Shown piece after piece: positions 1-9,693 of a stretch of DNA of 64,000 nt. The notes beneath the pieces are model-generated. The model did not search any database and was not told where the DNA came from. It worked only from the letters and a program-made list of their open reading frames with translations. The stretch comes from Lachnospiraceae bacterium (GTDB lineage: Bacteria; Bacillota; Clostridia; Lachnospirales; Lachnospiraceae), in the NCBI GenBank assembly GCA_017449765.1, contig JAFTFE010000134.1, forward strand, positions 27,656 to 91,655. Reading direction: 5' to 3'. The translations under genes and the position numbers were made by a program. Every line of letters starts with the position of its first letter. Position 1 is the first letter of the stretch.

Positions 1-445
1 TTGTTTCTCTTGTCTCATGTATATAGAATTCCATCTTGTCAAGCTCCCAAAGTAAGTCATTCGGGAATTCAAGATCAGCTTTATCTATCTCGTCTATAAG
101 TAATATGACTTGTTCCTCTGATTTGAATGCCTCACCAAGCTTGCCAAGCTTAATATACCGCTTTATATCATCTACGCCTTCTTCGCCAAACTGGCTGTCG
201 TAAAGTCTCTGAATGGTATCATATACATAAAGTCCATCCTGCGCCTTAGTAGTTGATTTTATATTCCAGATAAAAAGCTTCATATTAAAAGCTTCGCTTA
301 TAGCCTCAGCAAGCATTGTCTTGCCTGTACCCGGCTCACCCTTTATCAAGAGTGGTTTTTCCAACGCTTTTGCCACATCTACAGCAGCCATAAGCTCCGG
401 TGATGCCACATATTCCTTTGAGCCTGTGAATTTCATTTCGTTCAT
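1..445 (-). CDS. MoxR-family AAA+ ATPase, N-terminal part (runs off window)
   Basis: The frame starts at ATG 445, behind a GAAGGAGA ribosome site at about 451-460, and is open to the left edge, so about 148 residues are visible. A Walker A motif (GEPGTGKT) lies near residue 38 and a Walker B-like motif (ILLIDEIDKAD) near residue 110. The acidic motif is followed by a stretch of the type LLWELDKMEFYI, as in MoxR proteins. MoxR ATPases usually act as chaperone-like factors with a von Willebrand factor A partner, which would lie outside the window. It is downstream of proA on the same strand with about 50 nt between them. Family assignment is strong; the substrate is unknown. Confidence 0.85.
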   Translation of the reverse strand, partial: MNEMKFTGSKEYVASPELMAAVDVAKALEKPLLIKGEPGTGKTMLAEAISEAFNMKLFIWNIKSTTKAQDGLYVYDTIQRLYDSQFGEEGVDDIKRYIKLGKLGEAFKSEEQVILLIDEIDKADLEFPNDLLWELDKMEFYIHETRET

Positions 446-494
446 AGATGATTCTCCTTCTTATAATTCATTCAAATTTGTTTGGTATTATAGA

Positions 495-1736
495 TTACTC
501 TCGTATCTGTCCGTTACCGTAAATGATAAACTTGGTTGATGTGAGTGCCAAAAGCCCCATAGGTCCTCTTGCGTGAAGCTTCTGCGTGGATATGCCAATC
601 TCTGCACCGAAACCGAACATAAATCCGTCAGTAAATCTCGTGGATGCATTGACATACACACAGGCTGAATCTATCTCGTCCAAAAACTTTTGTGCATTCT
701 CATAATTTTCAGTAATAATTGCCTCAGAATGTCCTGTGCTGTATCTGTTAATATGCTCTATAGCCTCGTCAATATTATCCACGACCTTTGCGGATATTAT
801 CTTGGCAAGGTATTCTGTTCCGTAGTCTTCTTCTGTAGCGGGTTTAATATAAGATGAAATAGAAACAGCCGTCTCATCGCCTCTTATTTCGCATTCATTT
901 TCTGCAAGCATTTCTACTATAAGCGGGATTGCCTTGTCAGCGATATCTTTGTGTATAACAAGAGATTCGCAGGTGTTACAGGTTCCAAGTCTCTGTAATT
1001 TAGCATTTTTAATTATAGGAATCGCTTTATCCATTGAAGCGAAGCTGTCAATATATATATGGCAGTTTCCCGTACCGGTCTCTATTACCGGAATAGTAGC
1101 ATTTTCAACGACAGTTCTTATAAGTCCTGCACCTCCGCGTGGAATAAGCAAATCCACGTATCTGTTCATACGCATAAATTGCCTTGCAATCTCTCTGTCA
1201 GTATCTTCAATCAGATTAATAGCATCCTCTGTAACATTACTCTCACGAAGAGCCTCTTTTATAACCTTGACAAGTGCAATATTTGAATTGATGCAATCGC
1301 TTCCACCTCTTAATATTACTGCATTTCCGGTCTTAAAAGTAAGTGCAAAGGCATCTACTGTTACGTTTGGTCTTGACTCATATATGATGCCTATTACTCC
1401 CATAGGAACTCGCTGCTGTCCGATAAGCAGTCCATTTGGACGCTTTTTCATGGAAAGAATCTCTCCTATAGGATCTTCTAATGCTACAACCTCTCTTACA
1501 CCGTCAGCCATACCGTCAAATCTTGACTTAGTAAGCTTAAGTCTGTCAAGAAGAGCCTCTGACATTCCTTTGCTTTTGGCATATTCTATATCCTTATCAT
1601 TGGCTGCTATTATTTCCTCTGCATGCGCTACTATCGCATCAGCAACCTTTAAAAGGGCATTGTTTTTTTCGTTCTGTCCAAGTTTAGCCATTAGACGCGA
1701 AGCACGCTTGGCTTTAATTCCTAATTCTTCAAGCAT
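495..1736 (-). CDS. proA: Glutamate-5-semialdehyde dehydrogenase (gamma-glutamyl phosphate reductase)
   Basis: At 413 residues this is full length for ProA, which reduces gamma-glutamyl phosphate with NADPH to glutamate semialdehyde, the second step of proline synthesis in the cytosol. The catalytic cysteine region ([11 protein letters not shown]) and the [13 protein letters not shown] and PRGGAGLI motifs are present. The ATG is preceded by AAGGAG with 9 nt spacing. proB lies a little upstream at 2711-3562, separated by two small genes and by an intergenic inverted-repeat element at 1759-1896 placed just before the proA ribosome site. That element could affect expression relative to proB. Confidence 0.97.
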   Translation of the reverse strand: MLEELGIKAKRASRLMAKLGQNEKNNALLKVADAIVAHAEEIIAANDKDIEYAKSKGMSEALLDRLKLTKSRFDGMADGVREVVALEDPIGEILSMKKRPNGLLIGQQRVPMGVIGIIYESRPNVTVDAFALTFKTGNAVILRGGSDCINSNIALVKVIKEALRESNVTEDAINLIEDTDREIARQFMRMNRYVDLLIPRGGAGLIRTVVENATIPVIETGTGNCHIYIDSFASMDKAIPIIKNAKLQRLGTCNTCESLVIHKDIADKAIPLIVEMLAENECEIRGDETAVSISSYIKPATEEDYGTEYLAKIISAKVVDNIDEAIEHINRYSTGHSEAIITENYENAQKFLDEIDSACVYVNASTRFTDGFMFGFGAEIGISTQKLHARGPMGLLALTSTKFIIYGNGQIRE

Positions 1737-1758
1737 TTTTTATTCACTCCTTTTCTAA

Positions 1759-1896
1759 GGTTGAATATACGAATTATATCTATCACAGGCACGCTCTCGC
1801 TACGATTCGCACGTAGCGGTACTAAGTTCGAAAATACCTCGCTAAGTACCGACGGCTCATAGTACCTGCTTATAGATATAATTCGTATATTCAACC
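1759..1896. repeat. Intergenic inverted-repeat element, copy 1 (variable arms, conserved core)
   Basis: A perfect 25-bp inverted repeat (1759-1783 against 1872-1896) encloses a core of about 88 bp. The core holds a 7-bp hairpin (CGCTACG/CGTAGCG) and a second one (GGTACT/AGTACC). The core matches, in reverse orientation, the core of a second element at 47364-47505, with only scattered substitutions. The 25-bp arms do not match the arms of that copy. It sits between the folate cyclo-ligase gene and proA. The family is not recognised; it may be a small mobile repeat or a structured RNA. Confidence 0.85.
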
Positions 1897-1919
1897 GCTA
1901 TATTTATTAGTAAAATAAA

Positions 1920-2468
1920 TTAGTATATCACTCGCTCATCTGTTATTATTATATCAGGGCGGATGTCATGTTCGTCGGTTGGGATATCAGGGAATATCTG
2001 CAGTTCAAAGCATACTGCTACTGTATGGCAGCAGGGGTATTCTTCAAGATATCTGTCATAATATCCACCGCCATAGCCGATTCTTTTCCTGTCCTCAGAA
2101 AATACTACTCCGGGCATTATGATTAGCGTATTTTCGTTGGGATTAAGTATCTCGTTAGAATCGGGCTCAGATATTCCGTAAGCACCTTCAATAAGCTTTG
2201 TGGTCTTATGATATCTGTAGAAATTCATTTGTTTATCTATAACCTTGGGCAGCCATACATTCTTATGGTTTTTAAATGCATCATTTATGAGGCTGTCAAG
2301 AATCACCTCATTATTTATATGCATATAAAGGCATATATCTGCAGCGCTTTTATATACTTCAAGCTCAGTGACTGCTTCACATATGCCTCTTGAAGTGTAT
2401 TCAACATCTTTTTTGTTAAGAGATTCTCTAAGATAGAGAGCCGTTTCTCTGAAATCTTTCTTATCCAT
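1920..2468 (-). CDS. 5-formyltetrahydrofolate cyclo-ligase
   Basis: The 182-residue length and the motif GYGGGYYDRYL near the C-terminus, preceded by MPGVVFSEDRKRI, identify the 5-FTHF cyclo-ligase family. It converts 5-formyl-THF to 5,10-methenyl-THF using ATP. The N-terminal basic stretch (MDKKDFRETALYLRESL) fits the family. It starts 3 nt after the stop of the upstream DUF896 gene and is probably co-transcribed with proB. The sequence after its stop enters the intergenic repeat element within 25 nt. Confidence 0.93.
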   Translation of the reverse strand: MDKKDFRETALYLRESLNKKDVEYTSRGICEAVTELEVYKSAADICLYMHINNEVILDSLINDAFKNHKNVWLPKVIDKQMNFYRYHKTTKLIEGAYGISEPDSNEILNPNENTLIIMPGVVFSEDRKRIGYGGGYYDRYLEEYPCCHTVAVCFELQIFPDIPTDEHDIRPDIIITDERVIY

Positions 2469-2471
2469 ATG

Positions 2472-2696
2472 CTAACCTCTGTTATTACGCAACGGAATAT
2501 CCTTTACATGAGTTATTGATCCGTCTTTTTCTTTAATATCTATATTATCAAGCTGACTCTTAAGATTACCCTTTACACTATCAATAAACTCACGTCTTAA
2601 TATTGCCTGCTCTGCTTTTTCCTCATCAGTTAGTCCTTCGGGTGTTTTACTCTTATGTGCAAGCTCATTTATTCTTTTTATTTTCTCGTCAGTCAT
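2472..2696 (-). CDS. DUF896-family small cytosolic protein (YnzC-like)
   Basis: A 74-residue soluble protein with the DUF896 signature: INELAHKSK at the N-terminus, then GLTDEEKAEQAILRREFI and a middle segment SVKGNLKSQLDNI. Relatives such as B. subtilis YnzC and YneC (also called SosA-region genes) are small helical proteins of unclear function. It lies between proB (15 nt upstream) and the folate cyclo-ligase gene (3 nt downstream), so it is an operon member. The family assignment is firm; I infer nothing about its role. Confidence 0.85.
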   Translation of the reverse strand: MTDEKIKRINELAHKSKTPEGLTDEEKAEQAILRREFIDSVKGNLKSQLDNIDIKEKDGSITHVKDIPLRNNRG

Positions 2697-2710
2697 TATA
2701 TCTCCTTAAA

Positions 2711-3562
2711 CTACTTAGCATATCCCTTTTGTACTATAAAATCAAAAGTATCAAATTCATCTGTTTCATTAGCCAAGAACAATGTTCCGACATCTTCGCC
2801 GTCAATAAACGAGTTGATAATATCAAGATTATCAGCATTTAATATTGCCATATCCGCACCCGAGTCAGTTGCAATTCGGGCAGCAGATATCTTCGTAGAC
2901 ATACCGCCTGTTCCGTAGCTTGTAACAGCTCCCTTCGCCATTTTATCTATCTTCTCATCTATAATGTCCACTATGGATAGTTTCTTTGCACCAGGATTTT
3001 TATGTGGATCATCTGTATATAATCCATCAATATCAGATAATATTATAAGCAAATCAGCATTGATTAGATGTGCTACTATAGCTGATAAGGTATCATTATC
3101 TCCGAATTCTATCTCCTCTGTGGCTACAGTATCATTTTCATTTACGATAGGTATAATTCCCTGCTGCAATATCTCATTCAAAGCATTCTCAGCATTTCTT
3201 CTTCTTTCCTCATTAGTTATCGCATCAAATGTAAGAAGAACCTGTGCAGCAAGATGATTGTATTCCATGAAAAGCTTCTGATACATCATCATAAGCTGTG
3301 CCTGTCCTACAGATGCACAAGCCTGTTTAAGCGATACCGTCTTCGGCTTAGTGGTAAGTCCAATGGTCTGCCTACCTACAGCGATTGCACCTGAGGATAC
3401 TAAAATCACGTCCTTATCTTGATTCTTCAGGTCACATATTATTCTTACAAGCTTTTCAAGCTTTCTGAAATTAACAAGTCCCGTCTCATCATGCATAAGT
3501 GATGAAGAACCTATCTTAATAACTATCTTCTTCTTATTCTTTAGATTTTCTCTTGCGTCCAT
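2711..3562 (-). CDS. proB: Glutamate 5-kinase
   Basis: A 283-residue amino-acid-kinase-fold protein that phosphorylates glutamate in the first step of proline synthesis. The phosphate-binding start KIGSSSLMHD, the glutamate site NENDTVATEEIEFGDND and the ILSDIDGLYTDDP segment are all visible. It lacks the C-terminal PUA domain found in the 367-residue E. coli enzyme, which is common in Firmicutes. The Shine-Dalgarno site (GAAAGG) lies about 13 nt before the ATG, which is long. It leads a short run proB-DUF896-cyclo-ligase, with proA following after the intergenic repeat. Confidence 0.96.
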   Translation of the reverse strand: MDARENLKNKKKIVIKIGSSSLMHDETGLVNFRKLEKLVRIICDLKNQDKDVILVSSGAIAVGRQTIGLTTKPKTVSLKQACASVGQAQLMMMYQKLFMEYNHLAAQVLLTFDAITNEERRRNAENALNEILQQGIIPIVNENDTVATEEIEFGDNDTLSAIVAHLINADLLIILSDIDGLYTDDPHKNPGAKKLSIVDIIDEKIDKMAKGAVTSYGTGGMSTKISAARIATDSGADMAILNADNLDIINSFIDGEDVGTLFLANETDEFDTFDFIVQKGYAK

Positions 3563-3610
3563 GTGTATAAAATAACCTTTCTATCATAATTATAATAACA
3601 GTTAATTATA

Positions 3611-5284
3611 TTATTTCTTACCGGCAAGATACTCTGCAACTGCCTCAGCAACCTTAATGCCGTCTACAGCGGCAGAGGTTATTCCGCCCGCATATCCTGC
3701 GCCTTCTCCACAGGGGAATATGCCGGTCATATTCGACATTAAAGAATCATCTCGTAATATTCTTATAGGAGATGAGGTTCTTGATTCTATACCTGACAGA
3801 CATGCTTCCTCTGAACCAAAGCCTTTTAGTTTTTTATCATAATTAAAAATTGCTTCAATTATAGCATTATTTACATATTGTGGCAAACAATTATTAAGAT
3901 TTCCAAGTGTATACCCGCCTTTTATATTAGGCTTCATACTGCCTAAGCTGTCTGAAGGCTTATTATCACGATAATCCTTCAGAAGCTGTACGGGGATTTT
4001 GCCTTTTCCTTCAACATATGAAAGTCTCTCGTATTTTTTTTGAAACTCACATCCTGCCAATACTCCGTAATCACCAAAGCCTTCATTTATAAAGTCCTCA
4101 GGCGTGACTGTACACACTATGGCGCTGTTGGAATTCTCCTCATCACGAGCATGATTGCTCATGCCGTTTACTACAGACTGTTCATCATCCGATGATGCAT
4201 TTACGACAAATCCGCCGGGACACATACAGAAGCTGTATACTCCCCTGCCATCGCCTGAGTGATAGGTCATCTTATAATCAGCAGCCGCAAGAAGCTTTGA
4301 TATATCGCTGTCTCCGTATTGTGCTTTATTTATAAGCTCTTTCTTATGTTCAATACGCAGTCCTATGGCAAATGCTTTCTGCTCCATATTAATATCAGTA
4401 TTGGAAAGCATCTTGAAAGTATCTCTTGCACTGTGGCCAATAGCAAGTATAAGAGCATTTGTTTTAACATGCTTTATTGAATTATCATTATTTAAAGTTA
4501 TTTCAACATCAAGTGTATCATCATTGATATAAGAATAACCGGTGAATCTTTCTTCGAAAAAAACATCACCACCAAGACGGAAAATCTCCTCACGCATATT
4601 ATGCATTACCGATCTTAACTCATTAGTACCTATATGCGGCTTAGCAAGAAAACCTATATCCGTCGGAGCACCAAAACCTATAAAGTCGTCAATCACGGCT
4701 TTAATCCGCCCTGTCTTATCTTTATTATTTGTACCGAGCTTGCCGTCCGAGAATGTACCGGCACCACCCTCACCGAAGGAAACATTTGACTCGCTGTTAA
4801 TTGTGCCACCGTTCCAAAAAGATTCTACATCTTTGATTCTTTCCTCAACACATTTTCCTCGCTCATATATAACAGGCTTAAATCCCATACGTGCAAGATA
4901 AAGTCCGGCAAAATATCCTGCCGGTCCGGAGCCGATTATTATAGGTCTTAAAATATTTTTATTATTTAAATTATACTTGGGAAGTTTGTATTTTTCATTC
5001 TTAGTAGACATAATATTGTTATTGTTAATATTTTTGGATAAAATATATTTTTCATCAGAAGAAGTAATATCAACAGTAATTATGTAACATAGATTTTCTT
5101 TGTCTCTTGCATCAAGCGAAATTTTAACTAGCCTTTCAATGCTAAAATTTGATGTTTTTATGCATTTCGAAATTTTTTCTTTTAATATATCAGTATCAAT
5201 TATTTTACCGATGTCCGATATTAAACTTTTATCTATTGAATAAAGCTTTGACAGGCTAATCTTTAGCTGATTTATTCTAATCAT
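3611..5284 (-). CDS. FAD-dependent dehydrogenase, COG2509 type
   Basis: A 557-residue flavoprotein with about 110 N-terminal residues before a dinucleotide-binding motif (GSGPAG at 118-123). The stretch NVSFGEGGAGTFSDGKLGT, and later the cysteine-containing FCMCPGGFVVNAS, match the conserved uncharacterised COG2509 FAD-dependent dehydrogenases. The C-terminus carries a second FAD-contact segment (FPCGEGAGYAGGITSAAVDG). Its start overlaps the stop of the next flavoprotein gene (5281-6480) by 4 nt, so the two are translationally coupled. The substrate is unknown. Confidence 0.88.
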   Translation of the reverse strand: MIRINQLKISLSKLYSIDKSLISDIGKIIDTDILKEKISKCIKTSNFSIERLVKISLDARDKENLCYIITVDITSSDEKYILSKNINNNNIMSTKNEKYKLPKYNLNNKNILRPIIIGSGPAGYFAGLYLARMGFKPVIYERGKCVEERIKDVESFWNGGTINSESNVSFGEGGAGTFSDGKLGTNNKDKTGRIKAVIDDFIGFGAPTDIGFLAKPHIGTNELRSVMHNMREEIFRLGGDVFFEERFTGYSYINDDTLDVEITLNNDNSIKHVKTNALILAIGHSARDTFKMLSNTDINMEQKAFAIGLRIEHKKELINKAQYGDSDISKLLAAADYKMTYHSGDGRGVYSFCMCPGGFVVNASSDDEQSVVNGMSNHARDEENSNSAIVCTVTPEDFINEGFGDYGVLAGCEFQKKYERLSYVEGKGKIPVQLLKDYRDNKPSDSLGSMKPNIKGGYTLGNLNNCLPQYVNNAIIEAIFNYDKKLKGFGSEEACLSGIESRTSSPIRILRDDSLMSNMTGIFPCGEGAGYAGGITSAAVDGIKVAEAVAEYLAGKK

Positions 5285-6480
5285 ATACTCTCTCCGGCTC
5301 TTTTCCCTGTTATTATGGCGTATGTAAGATTATATCCGCCGCAAATGCCGTCTATATCTGTCATCTCGCCTATCGCATATAATCCCGAATATTTTTTTAT
5401 ACTCATATCATCAGGATTTAACTCATCAAGACATATTCCTCCGGCTGTGACCTGAGCATTTTCAAAATCCGTTAAATCCTTTATCTCAAACTTAAAGTTA
5501 TGCAAATAATTAATTAGATAATCTGTATCGTATGATGTCTTATCAACATTTTTCAAAACATATTCTGCAAGCTTGTCATTTAAAAATACATTAAGAAGAG
5601 CCTTTTTTTTACGATAGCTGTGATTATCAAATATATTATTTATTACCGAATCTTCCACATCAGGAACAAAATCAATTTTTATAAATGCTCTTTTTCCTGA
5701 TTTTAATATCTTACCTGCTTTAGATGAAAGATTAAAAATCATAATACCCGATAATCCGTAATTTGTTATCTGAAGCTCTCCTTCTTCTTCGGCATATATC
5801 TCATTCTCGGGATTGTCAGAATAAAGCCGGGCTACAGCATGTGTCCTCACTCCTGCTACAGCACTTACATCCTCTACAGTTTTAAGACCGCACAAAGCAG
5901 GTCTTATGTCAGTACATTCTAAATCCAACATCCCGGCAAGTTTATATCCGCATAAGCTTCCTCCAAGTTTTCTATAGCTTGCACCCCCACAGGCTAAGAC
6001 GACGTTTGAAGCCTTTATTTTGCGATTTGAGACATTTATTTCATAAAGATCATCAATTCTATCTATTTTACAGATTTCGCTCTTAAAAAGGATTTCTACA
6101 TTTAGATTCTTTAATACATCGTTTACGGTCCACATTAATGAGGAAGCCTGTAGAGATTTTGGATATACATATGAATTAATATCGTATGTAATTATCCCGA
6201 GAGATTTTAAAAAATCTGTAACCTCCTCATCGGGACAATTTGACTTGAATATTTTTTTTAAGAAAACATCATATAAATCTGATGAAGAGTTATAATACCT
6301 TGTATAATCAGCTGAAAAATTATGATTGGTTATATTACATCTTCCGTTTCCCGTTGCATAGATTTTTTTGCCGAGTTTATCGTTTTTTTCTAAAATAATA
6401 ACCTTATGTCCTCTTCGGGCAGCAGTTATGGCACATGAAATTGCCGACATTCCACCGCCAATTATACATAAATCGTACAT
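5281..6480 (-). CDS. HI0933/BaiN-like NAD(P)/FAD-dependent oxidoreductase
   Basis: A 399-residue protein with an N-terminal FAD-binding motif (IIGGGMSAI) and the family-diagnostic GNGRCNITN at about 44-52. The C-terminal ALYAIGEMTDIDGICGGYNL-like segment is where the HI0933 family closes its FAD site. Relatives include YhiN and BaiN; physiological substrates are mostly unknown. It overlaps the COG2509 flavoprotein downstream by 4 nt. Two unrelated flavoproteins in tandem suggests a shared pathway, but this is only inference. Confidence 0.9.
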   Translation of the reverse strand: MYDLCIIGGGMSAISCAITAARRGHKVIILEKNDKLGKKIYATGNGRCNITNHNFSADYTRYYNSSSDLYDVFLKKIFKSNCPDEEVTDFLKSLGIITYDINSYVYPKSLQASSLMWTVNDVLKNLNVEILFKSEICKIDRIDDLYEINVSNRKIKASNVVLACGGASYRKLGGSLCGYKLAGMLDLECTDIRPALCGLKTVEDVSAVAGVRTHAVARLYSDNPENEIYAEEEGELQITNYGLSGIMIFNLSSKAGKILKSGKRAFIKIDFVPDVEDSVINNIFDNHSYRKKKALLNVFLNDKLAEYVLKNVDKTSYDTDYLINYLHNFKFEIKDLTDFENAQVTAGGICLDELNPDDMSIKKYSGLYAIGEMTDIDGICGGYNLTYAIITGKRAGESI

Positions 6481-6521
6481 ATAATCTCCTTAGTTTCATA
6501 ATACAATATTAAAATTTCCTG

Positions 6522-6962
6522 TCAACTTGCTATGGATTCAAGAAAATCAAAAAGTTCCTCCTTATTATCAAAGGTAATATTATTGAGGATTTTTTCATAT
6601 TGTACACTATCAATGATTTTTAAGACAGCTGCATCAATATCCGTATATTCATATACATTATTCTTGTCATTGAGATATACAATGACATATCCGTCTTCTA
6701 TTCCGACTATATATATATCATTTGCAATTACATAATCTGTTCTGTTATCAATAATTGAATTAACACTTTCAGCTTCTGTATCCGTATCCGGATATCCCGG
6801 CAGGACACTCTCAGCTAAATCATAATCATCTGTTATATTCTCTGTAAGCACAACATCTTCATTAGGTTTATCAGACTTATATTTATAGATTGCTGCCGTC
6901 ATAAAATATGCTAACGCAAATATTGATATGAACAAAAACGTGTATAAAAATAATTTCTTCAT
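6522..6962 (-). CDS. Hypothetical protein with one N-terminal membrane segment
   Basis: About 146 residues. One hydrophobic segment (KKLFLYTFLFISIFALAYFM) lies at the extreme N-terminus, followed by a short acidic linker and an extracytoplasmic domain. The C-terminal part (YIVGIEDGYVIVYLND, then a helix ending FLESIAS) resembles the BofC C-terminal-like module, but I would not name it. The upstream GTG at 6971 sits on the GGAG site itself, so the ATG at 6962 (spacing 8) is preferred. It lies between the flavoprotein genes and the DUF3048 lipoprotein. Confidence 0.7.
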   Translation of the reverse strand: MKKLFLYTFLFISIFALAYFMTAAIYKYKSDKPNEDVVLTENITDDYDLAESVLPGYPDTDTEAESVNSIIDNRTDYVIANDIYIVGIEDGYVIVYLNDKNNVYEYTDIDAAVLKIIDSVQYEKILNNITFDNKEELFDFLESIAS

Positions 6963-7005
6963 GGCATTCACTCCTTGAAGAAATTATTTCCTAAAAACTA
7001 TAAAA

Positions 7006-8115
7006 TTATTCTATAATAATTGATGCAGGCATAGTATAATCGAAGACTGTTACAAATGTTTGTCCCGGATTAAGTTTAAGCTCTGTCTCATCAGGATAAT
7101 ATAATTTGTTAACACCGTCCTCATATCTGCAGTTACCAACGATATATTGACCATCAGTGAAATAATAAAACAGCATATCTTTATCCCATGAAACAAATCT
7201 ATAGTATCCTGTTTCGTCGGAAGTATATTCAACCATTAATATTAAAACATTTTTATATGCTAATCCTTCACCTGTATTAGCATCTATCTGCGGATCATAA
7301 AATTGAAGTCTGTGATATAAGCCATCATTTTCATCATAAACAAATCTCGGAACTCTTGTATCACTATATGCGGTGATAACTTGATTGCCCGGTTTTGGAT
7401 CCCCCTTTACCAGAGGTTTATCCTTATAATTAAATGAAAACATTGGAACATAACTGTCATCATGTTCAAGACTATATCCCTTACTCTCGATACCTGCAGC
7501 TATTAAATCAGAATTAGTAAATACATCATGTGGAGCTGATCTGCCCGGATCTCTATAGTACATAGTCTCACCAAGAGATAAACCGTTTAATGACAGTACT
7601 TCTGAATCGCTCTCAATCATTTCCTGAGCCGTAGGTGACCATCCGTAATGAGCAAAGAATCCATCATACATCTTAGATAATTGGACATAAGGAACTCTTG
7701 CACTTCTGATTGGTCCTAACTTTTCAATATCATCGTATTTATCAAATACACATAAAAATCTGGTAATTCCACCTTCAACCAATATTTCATAAGTAATAGC
7801 CGCCTGTGATAATCCGGCCTGTGGCATTGCTTCACTTATATTATTAACCATAATACAAAATGGTCTTTGATTTTCATATTTATCTTCTATCCATTCACCG
7901 GTTAAATCACTTAATATATAACCCTCTTTTGATATAACTTGTATATCCTCTGCTGATCCTTCCATAGTTGCCACCGGCGAAACATTGATAGCTGCTTCTT
8001 CTGTAACAGCGGCAGTTGTTTCCTCGTCTTTTTTACCGCAGCCTCCAAGCAGCATAACAGCAATCATTGTTGCGGCAAGAAATGCTGTTTTTTTATTAGT
8101 TTTCTTCATAGTCAC
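7006..8115 (-). CDS. DUF3048-domain lipoprotein (YerB-like)
   Basis: A 369-residue exported protein with a lipoprotein signal: a basic start, hydrophobic stretch and lipobox LLGGC with Cys at about 26, then an acidic linker. The mature part carries the DUF3048 pattern (RPFCIMVNNISEAMPQAGL, then FLCVFDKYDDIEKLGPIRSAR and FFAHYGWSP). Such proteins are predicted to sit on the outer membrane face; the role is not established. A GTG at 8115 with AAGGA 7-8 nt upstream is the likely start, though the ATG two codons on is possible. It overlaps the end of ybeY by 20 nt. Confidence 0.87.
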   Translation of the reverse strand: MTMKKTNKKTAFLAATMIAVMLLGGCGKKDEETTAAVTEEAAINVSPVATMEGSAEDIQVISKEGYILSDLTGEWIEDKYENQRPFCIMVNNISEAMPQAGLSQAAITYEILVEGGITRFLCVFDKYDDIEKLGPIRSARVPYVQLSKMYDGFFAHYGWSPTAQEMIESDSEVLSLNGLSLGETMYYRDPGRSAPHDVFTNSDLIAAGIESKGYSLEHDDSYVPMFSFNYKDKPLVKGDPKPGNQVITAYSDTRVPRFVYDENDGLYHRLQFYDPQIDANTGEGLAYKNVLILMVEYTSDETGYYRFVSWDKDMLFYYFTDGQYIVGNCRYEDGVNKLYYPDETELKLNPGQTFVTVFDYTMPASIIIE

Positions 8116-8608
8116 GTTTATATCCTTTCATGTTAAGTATTATTTCCTGCATATCTTCCATTTTGAGTCTTTCTTCGTCTTCAATATGGTCGTATCCTGC
8201 AAGATGAAGCATACTATGAGCAGTTAAAAAGGCAACTTCACGATATACAGAATGATTAAATTCCTTTGCCTGTTCTGATATCTTGTCCACATTTAAGACT
8301 ATGTCTCCCAACATAAGCTCACCCGTATCCTGATTAAAGTAATCAAAGGGTGAATCTTCTAAGCCTTCAAAATCTCCGGGGGATTCATAATCAATCAAAG
8401 GGAAAGATAAAACATCTGTCGGCGAATCAATCTCTCTGAATTCATGATTTATCTGCCTGATTCCCTCATTATCAGTAAATATTACATTCACCTCACATTC
8501 ATAGGGACATTTTAGACATTCCAAAGAAGCATCAATAATCTCCAAAACAATGTTCTTATATCTTTCAGGCAGTCTTTCGTTTACCTCATTTTCAAAATAA
8601 ACACTCAT
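8096..8608 (-). CDS. ybeY: Endoribonuclease YbeY (16S rRNA 3' processing)
   Basis: A 170-residue protein with the zinc-binding motif H-x3-H-x5-H (H131, H135, H141) in HSMLHLAGYDH and the upstream LSFPLIDY segment. YbeY is a single-strand endoribonuclease that takes part in 16S rRNA maturation and 70S quality control. It follows phoH, the usual Firmicutes order phoH-ybeY, with about 86 nt between. That gap holds no clear terminator. Confidence 0.96.
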   Translation of the reverse strand: MSVYFENEVNERLPERYKNIVLEIIDASLECLKCPYECEVNVIFTDNEGIRQINHEFREIDSPTDVLSFPLIDYESPGDFEGLEDSPFDYFNQDTGELMLGDIVLNVDKISEQAKEFNHSVYREVAFLTAHSMLHLAGYDHIEDEERLKMEDMQEIILNMKGYKRDYEEN

Positions 8609-8694
8609 TTATTTTCCTCTTTTAACTTGTTTATTATACACTATATCTTCCATATAATCAAGCTTTAAACGTATTATATTGTGGATTAATATTT

Positions 8695-9693
8695 TTATCT
8701 GTTATTTACATTGCTTTTTTTGACTTTTGATTCATATTGCTCATATGCATTTACAATCTTTTGAACAAGCGGATGTCTTACTACATCCTCACTTGTAAAG
8801 TTAATTACTGATATTTCATCAATACGGCTTATAACCTTTAATGCAACTTCAAGTCCCGAAATCTCATTCTTTGCTAAGTCTTTTTGCGACAAATCTCCTG
8901 TAATTATTGCTTTCGAGCCAAAGCCTATTCGAGTCAGAAACATCTTCATCTGTGCGGGTGTAGTGTTCTGGGCCTCATCAAGTACGATATACGCATTATC
9001 CAAGGTTCGTCCGCGCATATAGGCAAGCGGTGCAACCTCGATAAGTCCCTTTTCCATGTTTTTCATAAAGCTTTCCGCACCCATAATCTCATATAAAGCA
9101 TCATACAAAGGTCTAAGATACGGGTCTACTTTGCTCTGTAAATCTCCGGGTAAAAAACCTAATTTTTCTCCTGCTTCAATGGCAGGTCTGGTTAATATAA
9201 TACGATTAACTTCATTATTCTTAAAAGCAGTTATCGCCTTTGCCATAGCAAGATATGTCTTACCCGTACCGGCAGGTCCGACACCAAACACAATCATGTT
9301 TTTATCTATAGCTTCAAGATACTTTTGCTGACCTATAGTCTTGGCTTTTACAGGTTTACCGTTTATTGTATGACAAATAATATTACTGTCCTTATCAAGC
9401 TCGCTTATTACTTCAACTTTCTTATCTTTATCTTTTGATTTTGAAAGGGATATGGCATAATTAATACTTTGTTCACTTATAACATTGCCATTTTTTGAAA
9501 GTTTAATCATTTCGCTTATTATGCTGATAGTCTTTTTTACATTATCCTCAACACCGACCACACGTAAAGTATCATCACGAAGTACGATACTTACATTAAA
9601 TGCCTTTTCAAGATTCTTTATATTCTTATCAAATTGTCCGAACACATTCTGTATATGCTCCTCAGGTACATTTATGGTATCAATATATGCCAT
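8695..9693 (-). CDS. phoH: PhoH-like P-loop ATPase
   Basis: A 332-residue protein with an N-terminal KH-like region and a PhoH ATPase domain: Walker A (GPAGTGKT, about 139-146), Walker B (VLDEAQNTT) and the MRGRTLDNAYI segment. PhoH proteins are cytosolic ATPases linked to RNA metabolism. Its start overlaps the yqfD stop by 14 nt, so translation is coupled. The arrangement yqfC-yqfD-phoH-ybeY is conserved in spore-forming Firmicutes. Confidence 0.94.
   Translation of the reverse strand: MAYIDTINVPEEHIQNVFGQFDKNIKNLEKAFNVSIVLRDDTLRVVGVEDNVKKTISIISEMIKLSKNGNVISEQSINYAISLSKSKDKDKKVEVISELDKDSNIICHTINGKPVKAKTIGQQKYLEAIDKNMIVFGVGPAGTGKTYLAMAKAITAFKNNEVNRIILTRPAIEAGEKLGFLPGDLQSKVDPYLRPLYDALYEIMGAESFMKNMEKGLIEVAPLAYMRGRTLDNAYIVLDEAQNTTPAQMKMFLTRIGFGSKAIITGDLSQKDLAKNEISGLEVALKVISRIDEISVINFTSEDVVRHPLVQKIVNAYEQYESKVKKSNVNNR

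Noticed and set aside
934-1758. A 274-codon open frame on the plus strand opposite proA
   Set aside because: It lies fully within proA on the other strand and has the low-complexity Ser/Ile pattern of an antisense frame.
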